From the NCBI RefSeq assembly GCF_019688735.1, contig NZ_JAIFYA010000001.1, positions 558,001-622,000 of the forward strand: 64,000 nucleotides of DNA, read 5' to 3'. The stretch's first letter is position 1. Every line of letters starts with the position of its first letter. Below the pieces are notes generated by a model, which was not told the origin of the DNA, ran no database searches, and saw only the letters and a list, made by a program, of their open reading frames with translations. Positions 1-8,330 of the stretch are shown piece after piece. The stretch is from Thermosulfurimonas sp. F29 (GTDB lineage: Bacteria > Desulfobacterota > Thermodesulfobacteria > Thermodesulfobacteriales > Thermodesulfobacteriaceae). Made by a program: the position numbers and the translations under genes.

Positions 1-106
1 GGTGAGGGGGCTCGTGAGGGGGGAGCTCACCCTAGGGGGTGCTCTTCAGGGACAGGCGGTGGAAGAGGCCTTCCAGATCCGGGTGCCCTTTCCCGACGGA
101 CGATGA
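1..106 (+). CDS. 3' end of an unidentified gene (partial at window edge)
   Basis: An open frame enters from the left edge (first full codon at position 2) and stops at the TGA at 104-106, giving about 34 C-terminal residues that end in PFPDGR. The stop overlaps the ATG of the cyclo-ligase gene (ATGA), which is the arrangement of translationally coupled genes, so this is probably the upstream member of the same operon. The fragment is too short to recognise a family and no function is proposed. Confidence 0.5.
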   Translation, partial: VRGLVRGELTLGGALQGQAVEEAFQIRVPFPDGR

Positions 107-738
107 GGGACCTTCGGGAGATCAAGCAGCGTCTGCGGGAGGAGGTGTGGCGGCGGCTCACGGAGGCCGGGGTGGCCCGTTTCCCCGGGGCCTACGGGAG
201 GATTCCCAACTTCGCGGGGGCCGAGGCCGCGGCCAAAAGGGCCCTTGCCCTGGAAGAGGTGAAAAGGGCCCGGGTGGTCTTCGTCAATCCGGACAGTCCC
301 CAGTATCCCCTGCGGGCGGAACTCCTTTCGGCCGGAAAGATCCTGGTCGTGGCCGCCCCCGGTCTCCGGGGCGAGAAACCCTTCATCCTGCTACATCCCG
401 AAAGGCTCCGCCCGCACCCTCTCCGGGTGGCCACCCTCAAGGGAGCCTTCCGCTACGGGGAAAGACTCTCCCTTGCGGAGGTCCCCCCTCTCGACCTTTT
501 CGTCACCGGATGCGTGGCGGTGAGCCCCCGGGGGGAAAGACTGGGTAAAGGGGGAGGATTTGCCGACCGGGAGCACGCCCTCCTGCTTGAGGCCGGAAAG
601 ATAACCCCCGAAACGCCGATCCTCACCACCGTGCACGAGCTCCAGATCCTTTCCGAAATCCCCCGGGAGCCCCACGACCTCTCGGTGGACCTGATCGTGA
701 CCCCGGAGAGGGTGGTACGCGTTTCACGTGAAACATGA
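103..738 (+). CDS. 5-formyltetrahydrofolate cyclo-ligase family protein
   Basis: 211 residues. The family converts 5-formyl-THF to 5,10-methenyl-THF with ATP, returning a storage folate to one-carbon metabolism in the cytoplasm. Family hallmarks are in the second half: the glycine-rich loop GKGGGFADRE (about residues 148-157), followed by TTVHELQIL and PREPHDLSVDLIVTPERV. The N-terminal substrate region is the divergent, archaeal/MTHFSD-like type and not the E. coli YgfA type. The ATG overlaps the stop of the preceding gene. The last codons (V-S-R-E-T) are written in a perfect parS palindrome, so this 3' end serves both coding and chromosome segregation. Confidence 0.8.
   Translation: MRDLREIKQRLREEVWRRLTEAGVARFPGAYGRIPNFAGAEAAAKRALALEEVKRARVVFVNPDSPQYPLRAELLSAGKILVVAAPGLRGEKPFILLHPERLRPHPLRVATLKGAFRYGERLSLAEVPPLDLFVTGCVAVSPRGERLGKGGGFADREHALLLEAGKITPETPILTTVHELQILSEIPREPHDLSVDLIVTPERVVRVSRET
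721..734. promoter_or_regulatory. parS centromere-like site (ParB binding)
   Basis: GTTTCACGTGAAAC is a perfect 14-bp palindrome and matches the core of the highly conserved bacterial parS consensus (TGTTTCACGTGAAACA); the flanks here are C and A. It lies inside the last five codons of the cyclo-ligase gene, about 2.6 kb upstream of parA. Known biology: ParB/Spo0J loads at such sites as a CTP-dependent clamp and nucleates the partition complex, usually near oriC. No other copy was noticed in the window. Confidence 0.9.
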
Positions 739-778
739 GCTTGTTTCCTAAGGAGTGGAAGGCTAAAATGTTTTCGAC

Positions 779-3316
779 ATGAAAAATTGTTTTGATCCCC
801 GCGTACTGGATCTCCTTCCCGACGGGGTGATGGTGCTGGATGCCGAGGGGAGGATTCTTTACGCCAATTCCGCCATGGCCGAGATCCTGCGAAAGCCCCT
901 TCCGGAGATCCTGGGGGGATACTGCTACAAACTCGTTCACGGCACGGAGACCCGGCCCTCCTTCTGCGTTCAGATGCGCATGGAGGCAGAAATGCGGCCC
1001 ATCGTGGAGGAATTTTACGAGCCCCACCTGGGGACCTGGCTCTGGGTATATGCGGCCCCGGTAAAGAACGAAAAGGGATGTTGCGTGGCCTGTTTTCATC
1101 TCACCCGGAATATTTCCAGGGAGGAAAAGGGATTTGTTGGTAATTATCTCTTTGCCAGGATTGTGGAAACCCTTCCCGGTTTTTTCTACCTTTCGGATCG
1201 AAACTATCGCATTCTTGCGGCCAATCGTCGGTTCAAGGAATGGGTGGGGAAGGATCCCACGGGCAGACTCTGTTATGAGGTGATCTACGGGCGGAAAGTT
1301 CCCTGCGACTGGTGCCGGCAGGATGAGGTCTTTGAGGAGGGAAAGGCCCTTCAATGGGAGGCCCGCAATCCCCGGGATCACCGCTGGTATCTGGCGGTCA
1401 ATTCCCCCTTTGACTCTCCCTCCGGAGAGCGCTTCAAGATCGGCCTGATCTTTGACATCCACGAACGAAAGATCCTGGAAGAAAAGCTTTTTCGCCTCTT
1501 CGAGGACAATCCCGCCGGTCTCGCGGTGACGGATTTCGAGGGACGCATCCTTATGGTCAATCGGGCCCTGAGGGCGCTGATGGGTATTGAGGAAAAAGCT
1601 CTTCAGGGAAAAACCGTCTGGGAATATTACCTCCAGCCCGAGGATCGTCATCATTTCATGAAAACCCTGAAGAGAAAAGGAGAAATTTCCGGATACGAAC
1701 TTCAGCTGCGGGATCACCGGGGACGGATTCGGACCGTTTTGGTTTCGGCCAGGGTCTTCGGCGAGGGCGAACACCGGGAGATCTGGAGCACGGTCCAGGA
1801 CATCACCGCCCTCAAGGAGGCCGAGGCGGCCCTGGCCGAAAGCGAGGCCCGTTTCCGGACCCTGGCGGAAAACGCCCCGCTGGCGGTAATCCTCATGGAC
1901 GATGTCGGACGCATAACCTACTTCAACCCCATGGCCGAGAGGATCTTCGGCTGGATGGAGCGCGAGGTGCTGGGGAAGGAGCTTCATTTAGTTCTGGCCC
2001 CGCCCAAGTATCATCAGCGCTACCGGGAGGCCTTTGCCCGGGTGCGGGCCACGGGAAAGAGCCGTCTCTTCGGAAAACGCCTGGAGTTCGAGGCCCTCCG
2101 CAAGGACGGCTCCGTTTTTCCGGCCGAGGTGTTCTTCTCTATCATAGAGGTGAGGGGGCGGCGCCTTTACCTCGGTCTGGTTCAGGACATAAGCGAACGG
2201 AAACGCCTGGAGGAGGAACGCCTCAAGCTGGAAAAACACCGGGCTCTGGAGCTTCTCGCCGGCGGGGTGGCCCACGACTTCAACAACCTTCTCACCTCCA
2301 TCCTGGGGAATCTGGATCTTCTCGAGCGTCTGGTGGAAAACGGAAAGGCACGGGAGATCATCGAGCGCAGTCGAAAGGTGGCCCGGGAGGCCCGGGATCT
2401 GGCCCGGGATCTACTGATATTCTCCAAGGGGGACATTCCCATTCCCAAGGAGGTGGTGATCCGGGACTTCCTCAAGGATCTGGTGCGCTTCCTTACCCAT
2501 GGATCCCCGGTGCGGGTGCACTTTGAGATCCCTCCGGGGCTCCCCCCGATAAAAATCGACAGTTCACACTTCGCGCAGATGGTCCAGAATCTCGTGTTGA
2601 ACGCCCTTGAGGCCATGCCCGAGGGAGGGGATCTTTTCATCCAGGCCGAAGCCGTGGAAGAGCGAGTAATTCTTACCGTAAGGGATACCGGGCCGGGAAT
2701 TCCCCCGGAGATACTTCCCCAAATCTTTGAGCCGGGTTTTACCACCAAGAGGGCCGGCTCCGGACTGGGATTGGCCGTGGTAAAAAGCATCGTGGAAAGG
2801 TACGGGGGAAGCATTGAGGTCTTCTCCCCTCCCGGCGAAGGAGCCATGTTTCGCATTGTTCTCCCGGCGAGCAAGACGGAGCCCCTGGTCAGGCTTTCCC
2901 GGGAATTTCCTTCTTTCAAGGGAAAGGAGAAATTCTCCGGGCGTGTTCTGGTGATGGACGACGAGGAACCTATAAGGACCCTCCTTTTCGAGGCCCTGAG
3001 TCATCTGGGTGTGGAGGTGGAGACCGCGGCCTCCGGGGAGGAGGCCCTTCACAAGTACCGCAGGGCTCTTGAGGAGGGGAAACCCTTTGACCTTCTTATC
3101 CTGGATCTAACCGTACCCGGGGGCAAGGGGGCCATCTGGGTGGCCGAGCGTCTCAGGGAGGAAACCGGCCCCCGTCCCCGTCTTGTCCTTTCCACGGGAT
3201 ATGCCCTGGAGGTTTTCAGGGACAGGGATCTGGCGGCTCCCTTTGATGATGTATTGAAAAAGCCCTATACCCTGGAGGAGCTCTCCAATCTTCTCCGCAA
3301 ACACCTCGCCTCATGA
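779..3316 (+). CDS. PAS-domain hybrid sensor histidine kinase with C-terminal receiver
   Basis: 845 residues, no obvious membrane segment, so probably a cytoplasmic sensor. Several PAS/PAC modules in tandem fill roughly residues 1-485 (each ending in a QDI/FDI-H/S-ER-type PAC motif). A HisKA-like H box AHDFNNLLTSILGN follows with the phospho-accepting His near 499, then an HATPase domain (N box with Asn near 608; G1 DTGPGIPPEI; G2 GSGLGLAVVKSI). The C-terminal receiver has acidic DDEE and the phospho-acceptor Asp near 776 in LILDLTVPGG. The HDFNN type of H box is common in NtrB/PAS hybrid kinases. The stop overlaps the parA start (ATGA), an odd operon partner. The ligand is unknown; an early Cys-rich PAS (GGYCYKL, CCVACF, CDWC) could bind a metal or sense redox. 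Confidence 0.9.
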   Translation: MKNCFDPRVLDLLPDGVMVLDAEGRILYANSAMAEILRKPLPEILGGYCYKLVHGTETRPSFCVQMRMEAEMRPIVEEFYEPHLGTWLWVYAAPVKNEKGCCVACFHLTRNISREEKGFVGNYLFARIVETLPGFFYLSDRNYRILAANRRFKEWVGKDPTGRLCYEVIYGRKVPCDWCRQDEVFEEGKALQWEARNPRDHRWYLAVNSPFDSPSGERFKIGLIFDIHERKILEEKLFRLFEDNPAGLAVTDFEGRILMVNRALRALMGIEEKALQGKTVWEYYLQPEDRHHFMKTLKRKGEISGYELQLRDHRGRIRTVLVSARVFGEGEHREIWSTVQDITALKEAEAALAESEARFRTLAENAPLAVILMDDVGRITYFNPMAERIFGWMEREVLGKELHLVLAPPKYHQRYREAFARVRATGKSRLFGKRLEFEALRKDGSVFPAEVFFSIIEVRGRRLYLGLVQDISERKRLEEERLKLEKHRALELLAGGVAHDFNNLLTSILGNLDLLERLVENGKAREIIERSRKVAREARDLARDLLIFSKGDIPIPKEVVIRDFLKDLVRFLTHGSPVRVHFEIPPGLPPIKIDSSHFAQMVQNLVLNALEAMPEGGDLFIQAEAVEERVILTVRDTGPGIPPEILPQIFEPGFTTKRAGSGLGLAVVKSIVERYGGSIEVFSPPGEGAMFRIVLPASKTEPLVRLSREFPSFKGKEKFSGRVLVMDDEEPIRTLLFEALSHLGVEVETAASGEEALHKYRRALEEGKPFDLLILDLTVPGGKGAIWVAERLREETGPRPRLVLSTGYALEVFRDRDLAAPFDDVLKKPYTLEELSNLLRKHLAS

Positions 3317-4086
3317 TCTTGGCGCTCACCAATCAGAAGGGAGGAGTGGGTAAGACCACCCTGGCGATAAATCTCTCCGCGGCCCTTGCGGAAAAAGGTC
3401 TTTCGGTGCTCCTGGTGGACCTGGATCCCCAGGCCAACGCCTCAAGCGGTCTGGGCGTAAGGGTTTCGGCCTCAAGAAGCCTCTACGCGGCCCTTGCCGG
3501 AAAGCGTCCTCCCGGAGACCTGATAATTTCTACCCCTTACGGAGTCTCGCTTCTGCCCTCCTCGGTGGACCTTGCCGGGGGTGAGGTGGAGTTGCTGGAT
3601 CTTCCGGACCGGGAGTTTCTTTTACGAAACATCCTTGCGGATCTCTCCCCCCGCTACGACTTCGTTATCCTGGATTGTCCCCCTTCCTTGGGTATTCTGA
3701 CGGTGAACGCCCTCTGTGCGGCCGAGGGGGTGGTCATTCCCCTTCAGTGCGAGTACTATGCCCTGGAGGGGTTGTCCCTTCTGGTGAGGACCCTGCGGCG
3801 GGTGCGGGAGGGACTTAATTCGGGGCTTTTTCTTTTCGGGATCGTCCTCACCATGTACGACGGACGAAACCGGCTCTCCCGGGAGGTGGCCGAGGAGGTG
3901 CGGCGACACTTTCGCTGGACGGTCTTTGAGACCCTCATCCCTCGCACCGTGCGCTTGAGTGAGGCCCCCAGCCATGGTAAGCCCATAACGGCCTACGAGC
4001 CCCGGGGACGGGCGGCGGAGGCCTTCCGGAGACTGGCCGAGGAGGTGGCAAGGCGTGCCCGGCAAAAAGGTCAAGCGATTGGGTAG
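3313..4086 (+). CDS. parA: chromosome partitioning ATPase ParA (Soj)
   Basis: 257 residues, the normal chromosomal ParA size, without the long N-terminal DNA-binding domain of plasmid ParAs. The deviant Walker A motif KGGVGKTT is at residues 10-17; the Walker A' region VDLDPQANASSG and Walker B VILDCPPSLG follow. The protein forms ATP-dependent dimers on the nucleoid and is stimulated by ParB to move origins apart. It starts within the stop of the kinase gene and overlaps parB by 32 nt, so kinase, parA and parB are likely one transcript. The parS site lies upstream. Confidence 0.96.
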   Translation: MILALTNQKGGVGKTTLAINLSAALAEKGLSVLLVDLDPQANASSGLGVRVSASRSLYAALAGKRPPGDLIISTPYGVSLLPSSVDLAGGEVELLDLPDREFLLRNILADLSPRYDFVILDCPPSLGILTVNALCAAEGVVIPLQCEYYALEGLSLLVRTLRRVREGLNSGLFLFGIVLTMYDGRNRLSREVAEEVRRHFRWTVFETLIPRTVRLSEAPSHGKPITAYEPRGRAAEAFRRLAEEVARRARQKGQAIG

Positions 4087-4903
4087 GGGGCTTGCGGCGC
4101 TTCTGCCCGAGGCGGAGGGGGAACTCCGGATGGTATCTCCGGACGCCATAGTGCCCTCCCCCTTTCAGCCCCGCAGGAAGTTTTCCGAGGAGGAGCTGGC
4201 CCGGCTGGCGGATTCCATCCGGGAGAAGGGGGTCCTTCAGCCCCTTCTGGTGCGGGAGATCGCCCCCGGGACTTACGAGCTGGTGGCCGGGGAGAGACGC
4301 CTGCGGGCGGCTAAAATGGCCGGTCTTTCCGAGGTTCCGGTTCTGGTCAAGGCCCTTTCCGACGAGGAGGCCCTTTCCGTGGCCCTCATCGAGAACCTGC
4401 AGCGGGAGGACCTCAATCCTCTGGAGGAGGCGGAGGGTTACCGGCGCCTAATGGAGGAGTTCGGGTTCACCCAGGAAGAGATCGCCCGGCGGGTGGGAAA
4501 GGATCGTTCCACCGTGGCCAACGCCCTGAGGCTCCTCAGGCTGCCGGAGGAGATCCGGGAGGATCTGTGGGAGGGACGCCTCAGCGCCGGACACGCCCGG
4601 GCCCTCCTCGCCCTCGAGGATCGGGAACTCATGCTCACGGCCCGGGAGGAGATCCTCCGCCGGGGCCTTTCGGTGCGGGAGACCGAAAGACTGGTCAAAC
4701 GCCTTCGGGAGGGTTCTCCCTCCCGAAGGCGCCCCGCGCCGGATCCGGATCTCGAGGCCCTGGCTCGGGAGCTTTCCGAGATCTGCGGCGGCAGAGTTCG
4801 GGTGGAAATGGGTCGCCGCGGACCACGCTTTCGCCTCGAATTTGACGATCTTTCGACTGCGGAACGTTTTATATCCGATTTGCGTAAATTGAAGGAATTA
4901 TAA
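4055..4903 (+). CDS. parB: chromosome partitioning protein ParB (Spo0J)
   Basis: 282 residues. The N-terminal ParB/sulfiredoxin-like CTPase domain shows PFQPRRKFSEEELARLADSI and the GERRLRAAKMAG box. The ENLQREDLNPLEEAEGYRRL segment and helix-turn-helix (FTQEEIARRVGKDRSTVANALRLL) bind parS, and a C-terminal dimerisation domain ends the protein. GTG at 4055 is chosen because GGAGGT (4041-4046) sits at good spacing. It overlaps the end of parA by 32 nt. Its 3' end overlaps by a few bases the convergent DUF342 gene. Confidence 0.95.
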   Translation: MPGKKVKRLGRGLAALLPEAEGELRMVSPDAIVPSPFQPRRKFSEEELARLADSIREKGVLQPLLVREIAPGTYELVAGERRLRAAKMAGLSEVPVLVKALSDEEALSVALIENLQREDLNPLEEAEGYRRLMEEFGFTQEEIARRVGKDRSTVANALRLLRLPEEIREDLWEGRLSAGHARALLALEDRELMLTAREEILRRGLSVRETERLVKRLREGSPSRRRPAPDPDLEALARELSEICGGRVRVEMGRRGPRFRLEFDDLSTAERFISDLRKLKEL

Positions 4904-6280
4904 GGGACGCGATTTTACCTTATTTTCCTCCCAATAAAACTCCACCGGTCCCGGGATTTCCTCCTTTATCCGGTACTCGTATCGGCCTATGGCTATAATT
5001 ACCCCGGGATACACCTTCTCCAGAACCCGCAGGGTGTATTTCAGCTGCGCTTGAAGGATGTTCTCTTTCTCCTTCAATTTTTCTTGAAGATCGGCCTGAG
5101 CAAGCATTTTTTCTCCGAAAACCTTCTGAAGCTTGGCCAGGATTTTGGCCTTCTTGGGGGTGAGTTTTCCCTCCTTTTTTAACTTCAGACCCAGAGCTAT
5201 TGCTTTACGGAGTTTCTCGGTGACCTCATCAAGAAGGACCAATTCGGAACGAAGCCCATCGATTTCCTCAAGGATTCGAGGTGGACTCCCTACGCCTATT
5301 CGGGTGGGTACATAAGAGTCGTTCCCGGCCACCTTTAAGATCGCATCCTCCCCCACCGTGATTTCTCCGGCAGCCACAAGACCGCGCCCCTCCATCACCT
5401 CCAGATGCTTTCCCACCTTGAGTCGGGCCTGCAGGACATAGTCCCGCACGGTGAGATCGCCTTCCACCTCCACCCTGGCGTACTCCACGCTTCCCAGAAC
5501 GGCGTTTCCGGAGACCCGCACCACCGTACCGGCCCCGTGCACCAGACCTCCCACCGAAAGATTTCCTTCTATCTCTATCTCGGCTTCGTCCTCGACTCCG
5601 CCCTGTATTTCCACTTCTCCTTTGGCCAGGACCTTGAAGCCCCGCCGCACGGATCCGGTTACAGTGAGTTTTTCGCCGTAAAAACGCACATTCCCGGAGT
5701 CCCAGTCCACATCCCCTTCCAGGGTATAGGTGGGTTCCACGGCAAGTTTGCCCTGTTTTTCCACCAGACACCCGTCACGCTCGGCGATAAGAACCTGGTT
5801 TCCTTCATCAGGCCGGAGACCTTCTCCGTAGTTGAATTCCACATCCTTTACCGGTGGAGGGGTAAGGACCTCGCCCCAGACATTGTATCCGGGCTGACCG
5901 GGCTGGGGAGGGATGCGGCGCAGCACCGGGGTTCCGGCCTGTACGGATACCACCAGGTTCATCTCCCGGAGATCGACCCGATATTTGTCGATCTTTCGCG
6001 GGCCGTGGGAGAGGTCCACCAGGAATTCCAGACGCCCGTCCTGCCCGGGCACAGGGGGTTTCCCCCGGGCCACGATCACCCATCCATCCGGGGTCGGTTC
6101 CGGGTGTTCGAGAAGGCCGGAAAGGCCCAGTTCGGAAAGGCTCTGACGGAGCTTTGGCCATTCCTTTTCTTCAGGCATCCCTCCCTCGAGCCAGGCCTCC
6201 ATTTCGTCGGGGGAGACCCGGAGTACATAGCGGTCGTTCAGGGGATAGCCCTTCTTTCTGGCCTCTTCCCGGACTCCCAC
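4898..6280 (-). CDS. DUF342/FapA-family polymer-like beta-helix protein
   Basis: 460 residues with a GTG start. The middle part is a run of short beta-strand repeats rich in V-x-G-(N/D)-x2-V (e.g. LTVTGSVRRGFKVLAKGEVEIQG, LSVGGLVHGAGTVVRVSGNAVLG), typical of the FapA (flagellar assembly protein A, DUF342) right-handed helix domain. A C-terminal lysine/glutamate-rich coiled coil (EKLRKAIALGLKLKKEGKL onward) follows. The exact role of these cytoplasmic proteins is unsettled; some are linked to flagella or cell-division control. It starts two bases after the plsY stop, so the two are cotranscribed. No flagellar genes are in the window. Confidence 0.75.
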   Translation of the reverse strand: MGVREEARKKGYPLNDRYVLRVSPDEMEAWLEGGMPEEKEWPKLRQSLSELGLSGLLEHPEPTPDGWVIVARGKPPVPGQDGRLEFLVDLSHGPRKIDKYRVDLREMNLVVSVQAGTPVLRRIPPQPGQPGYNVWGEVLTPPPVKDVEFNYGEGLRPDEGNQVLIAERDGCLVEKQGKLAVEPTYTLEGDVDWDSGNVRFYGEKLTVTGSVRRGFKVLAKGEVEIQGGVEDEAEIEIEGNLSVGGLVHGAGTVVRVSGNAVLGSVEYARVEVEGDLTVRDYVLQARLKVGKHLEVMEGRGLVAAGEITVGEDAILKVAGNDSYVPTRIGVGSPPRILEEIDGLRSELVLLDEVTEKLRKAIALGLKLKKEGKLTPKKAKILAKLQKVFGEKMLAQADLQEKLKEKENILQAQLKYTLRVLEKVYPGVIIAIGRYEYRIKEEIPGPVEFYWEENKVKSRPL

Positions 6281-6282
6281 GG

Positions 6283-6894
6283 TCAGTTCTTCCTCCAGGA
6301 CTTTTCCTCCCCCCGAACGAGGCGCCGGAGGTTTTCCCGGTGCTTTATCCAGATGAGAAGGCTCATCAGGACGGTCATGAGGAAGTAGGCCGGTTCAGGG
6401 GAAAGAAGGCGCACCAGGAAGGGAGCCGCCGCGGCGGCGGAAAGAGAGCCCACAGATACATAACCCGAGAGGGCCACGGCGATCACGAAAAGAGGAATTA
6501 GGAGGGCTAAGGCCTTGGGACAGACCACGAGCAGCACTCCCGCGGCGCTGGCCACGCCCTTTCCACCCCGAAAACGGAGGTAAACCGGAAAAAGGTGCCC
6601 CAGGAAGGCGGCAAACCCGGCAGCCGCTATCCCCCAGGAGGCCCCCGGCATGCCCGCTAGCCACTTCTTGGCCAGCCAGACCGGAAAGACGGCTTTGCCC
6701 AGATCCAGAACCAGGGTGAGGAATCCCCATCGCTTACCCAGAAGGCGGGCCACATTGGTGGCTCCGGGATTCCCCGACCCAGCCCGGCGGGGATCCACCC
6801 CGAAGGGACGGCAGACCAGAAGGGCAAAAGGTACGGATCCCAATAAATAAGCCCCCGCTATTAAAGGTGAGGACCAGTAAATCAAATTGCTCAT
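6283..6894 (-). CDS. plsY: acyl-phosphate:glycerol-3-phosphate acyltransferase PlsY
   Basis: 203 residues from ATG 6892-6894; an upstream TTG at 6964-6966 would add 24 residues not usual for the family. PlsY transfers an acyl group from acyl-phosphate to glycerol-3-phosphate, the first step of phospholipid synthesis at the inner membrane. Five or so hydrophobic helices are visible with the three family loops: GSGNPGATNVARLLGK, HLFPVYLRFRGGKGVA and the C-terminal IKHRENLRRL. Length and motif order fit. It is first gene of a two-gene minus-strand unit with the DUF342 gene. Confidence 0.93.
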   Translation of the reverse strand: MSNLIYWSSPLIAGAYLLGSVPFALLVCRPFGVDPRRAGSGNPGATNVARLLGKRWGFLTLVLDLGKAVFPVWLAKKWLAGMPGASWGIAAAGFAAFLGHLFPVYLRFRGGKGVASAAGVLLVVCPKALALLIPLFVIAVALSGYVSVGSLSAAAAAPFLVRLLSPEPAYFLMTVLMSLLIWIKHRENLRRLVRGEEKSWRKN

Positions 6895-7323
6895 TAGAAG
6901 GAGACCCGCACCTTGAATAATTTCAAAAAAATTCTGGGATAAGGTTATCAATTTTAGGCCAGACAATCAAGGGCAGAGCCCGAAATGGAGGGCTCTTCGA
7001 GGGAGTATCCTCCCCCTTTTCAGAACTCAGAAGAAAACACAAAATTCATAGTTTAAGGTCAAAAAGCAATAATGGAGAGGATTTAAAAGTTAAGTGACGA
7101 TACAAAATCAATCCGAATCTCATAAAAAAGTGGAAATTTTTAAATACTACTTGACATGCCAGAAACTTATAGGATACTCTTACATTAAACAAGATAAGAA
7201 ACTATGAATACCTGAAAAAGAGGTTATTATCTTGAGATTGCGAGAAATAAAGTTCACCCCTTCATGGGGAAGACTGGCAAGAGGGGAGATCAGAGCAAAT
7301 AAAAACAACAAAAGGAGGGGATT
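6895..7323. other. AT-rich intergenic region between divergent plsY and cytochrome genes
   Basis: About 430 bases, clearly richer in A+T than the surroundings. It holds two short inverted repeats near plsY (AGAGCCC/GGGCTCT at 6975-6996 and GGGAG/CTCCC at 7001-7013), which could fold in the plsY leader, and a sigma-70-like promoter pointing to the cytochrome gene (annotated separately). No open frame with a ribosome-binding site was seen in it. Confidence 0.6.
7151..7178 (+). promoter_or_regulatory. candidate sigma-70 promoter for the split-Soret-type cytochrome
   Basis: Perfect -35 TTGACA at 7151-7156, then a 16-base gap to a -10-like GATACT (7173-7178). It lies in the AT-rich intergenic region, leaving an untranslated leader of about 140 bases before the cytochrome ATG. 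Inference from consensus only. Confidence 0.45.
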
Positions 7324-8085
7324 ATGAGGTTATCAAGGAGGGACTTTCTGGCCACATCGGGATTGATGATGGGGGTAATGGCGGCGGGGAAGCTCTTTGA
7401 GGGAAAGGCCTGGGCCTATCCTTACGGATCCGAGTTCGAATATGCGGAACTCGATCCGGATGAGGTGGCCTGGGAGGCGTACCGGCACTACTTCAAGAAG
7501 TGGTGTTGTTCCACGGTGCTTGAGGGGCTGGTGAGTCAGTTGCGGAAGACGGTAGGCGGGCCCTGGAACGATTTCCCCGTGGACGCCTATCGCTGGGCGC
7601 ACGGAGGTCTGGCCGGATGGGGGGCACTTTGCGGTACTCTAACAGGGGCGGGAATCGTGATCGGTCTGGTCACCAAGGATACGGATACCGCCGAGGCCAT
7701 GGTGAACGACATTGCCTTCTTCTATTCGTATACTCCTCTTCCTAAGTACGAACCGCGCAAGATTCTCAAGGCCGAGATCCAGAACATGAGCGTGGCGGGG
7801 ACTCCGGTGTGTCACATCTCCGTGGGGCGCTGGATGGCCGCCGAGGGCGTGGCCTTCCTTACCGACGAGCGGGCGGAAAGGTGTGCCCGCCTTTCGGCGG
7901 ATATAGCCCGTCAGGCGGCGCTTTACCTCAACGAGTGGTTGCGGAACGGCAAGAAGTACAAGCCGCGCAACAGGATGCTTTACAACCTTCTGCACAACGG
8001 CATAACCTCTCAGAACAACTGCATGGACTGTCACGGCCAGAATGTACCGAACCCCGAGGAGACCTACGCGACCCTTAAAAAGTAA
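7324..8085 (+). CDS. Tat-exported split-Soret-type cytochrome (C_GCAxxG_C_C family) with one CXXCH
   Basis: 253 residues; start supported by AAAGGAGGGG just upstream. A twin-arginine signal (SRRDFLATSG, residues 4-13) predicts folded export to the periplasm. The body resembles the split-Soret cytochrome c of Desulfovibrio: Cys 61/62, 103, 163 and 187 are candidates for an iron-sulfur cluster, and CMDCH at 233-237 is one heme c attachment motif near the C-terminus. It probably takes part in periplasmic electron transfer. It is followed by a stem-loop and then the YeeE-TusA-DsrE cluster on the same strand, which suggests a link to sulfur-compound conversion; that link is inferred from position only. 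Confidence 0.75.
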   Translation: MRLSRRDFLATSGLMMGVMAAGKLFEGKAWAYPYGSEFEYAELDPDEVAWEAYRHYFKKWCCSTVLEGLVSQLRKTVGGPWNDFPVDAYRWAHGGLAGWGALCGTLTGAGIVIGLVTKDTDTAEAMVNDIAFFYSYTPLPKYEPRKILKAEIQNMSVAGTPVCHISVGRWMAAEGVAFLTDERAERCARLSADIARQAALYLNEWLRNGKKYKPRNRMLYNLLHNGITSQNNCMDCHGQNVPNPEETYATLKK

Positions 8086-8113
8086 ATTTAAGTAAGTTAC
8101 ATCATTAAAAACT

Positions 8114-8148
8114 AATTAAGGGGGATCTTTTGGGGGTCCCCCTTAATT
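8114..8148 (+). terminator. stem-loop after the cytochrome gene
   Basis: Inverted repeat AATTAAGGGGG (8114-8124) and CCCCCTTAATT (8138-8148), a perfect 11-bp stem with a 13-base loop, 28 bases after the cytochrome stop. There is no long T run after it, so it may be a weak terminator or an RNA-stabilising hairpin separating the cytochrome from the next operon. Confidence 0.6.
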
Positions 8149-8247
8149 ATTGAATGTTAGAGACGATTAAACCCCAAAAAAATCTTTTTGGATCAGATTT
8201 AGAAAAAAAATTTATAAAAATGTGCTCAATTATTTAATTTATTCCAT

Positions 8248-8276
8248 TTGACAGGGAATAAGGTTTTTGCTAAAGA
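8248..8276 (+). promoter_or_regulatory. candidate promoter of the yeeE-tusA-dsrE operon
   Basis: TTGACA at 8248-8253 with a 17-base gap to TAAAGA (8271-8276). The -35 is perfect and the -10 is weak. It lies in the AT-rich gap 55 bases before the transporter ATG at 8331 and downstream of the stem-loop at 8114-8148. Confidence 0.4.
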
Positions 8277-8330
8277 GGTGGAGAAAGGTTTCCCCGTTCC
8301 GGCGGGAAAAAATTAGCAGGGAGGGGTTTT

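Noticed and set aside
623-1987. 454-codon open frame on the minus strand opposite the sensor kinase
   Set aside because: It is the antisense shadow of a well-supported histidine kinase with all catalytic motifs; the minus-strand product shows no family and no ribosome site. Long antisense frames are common in this GC-rich DNA.
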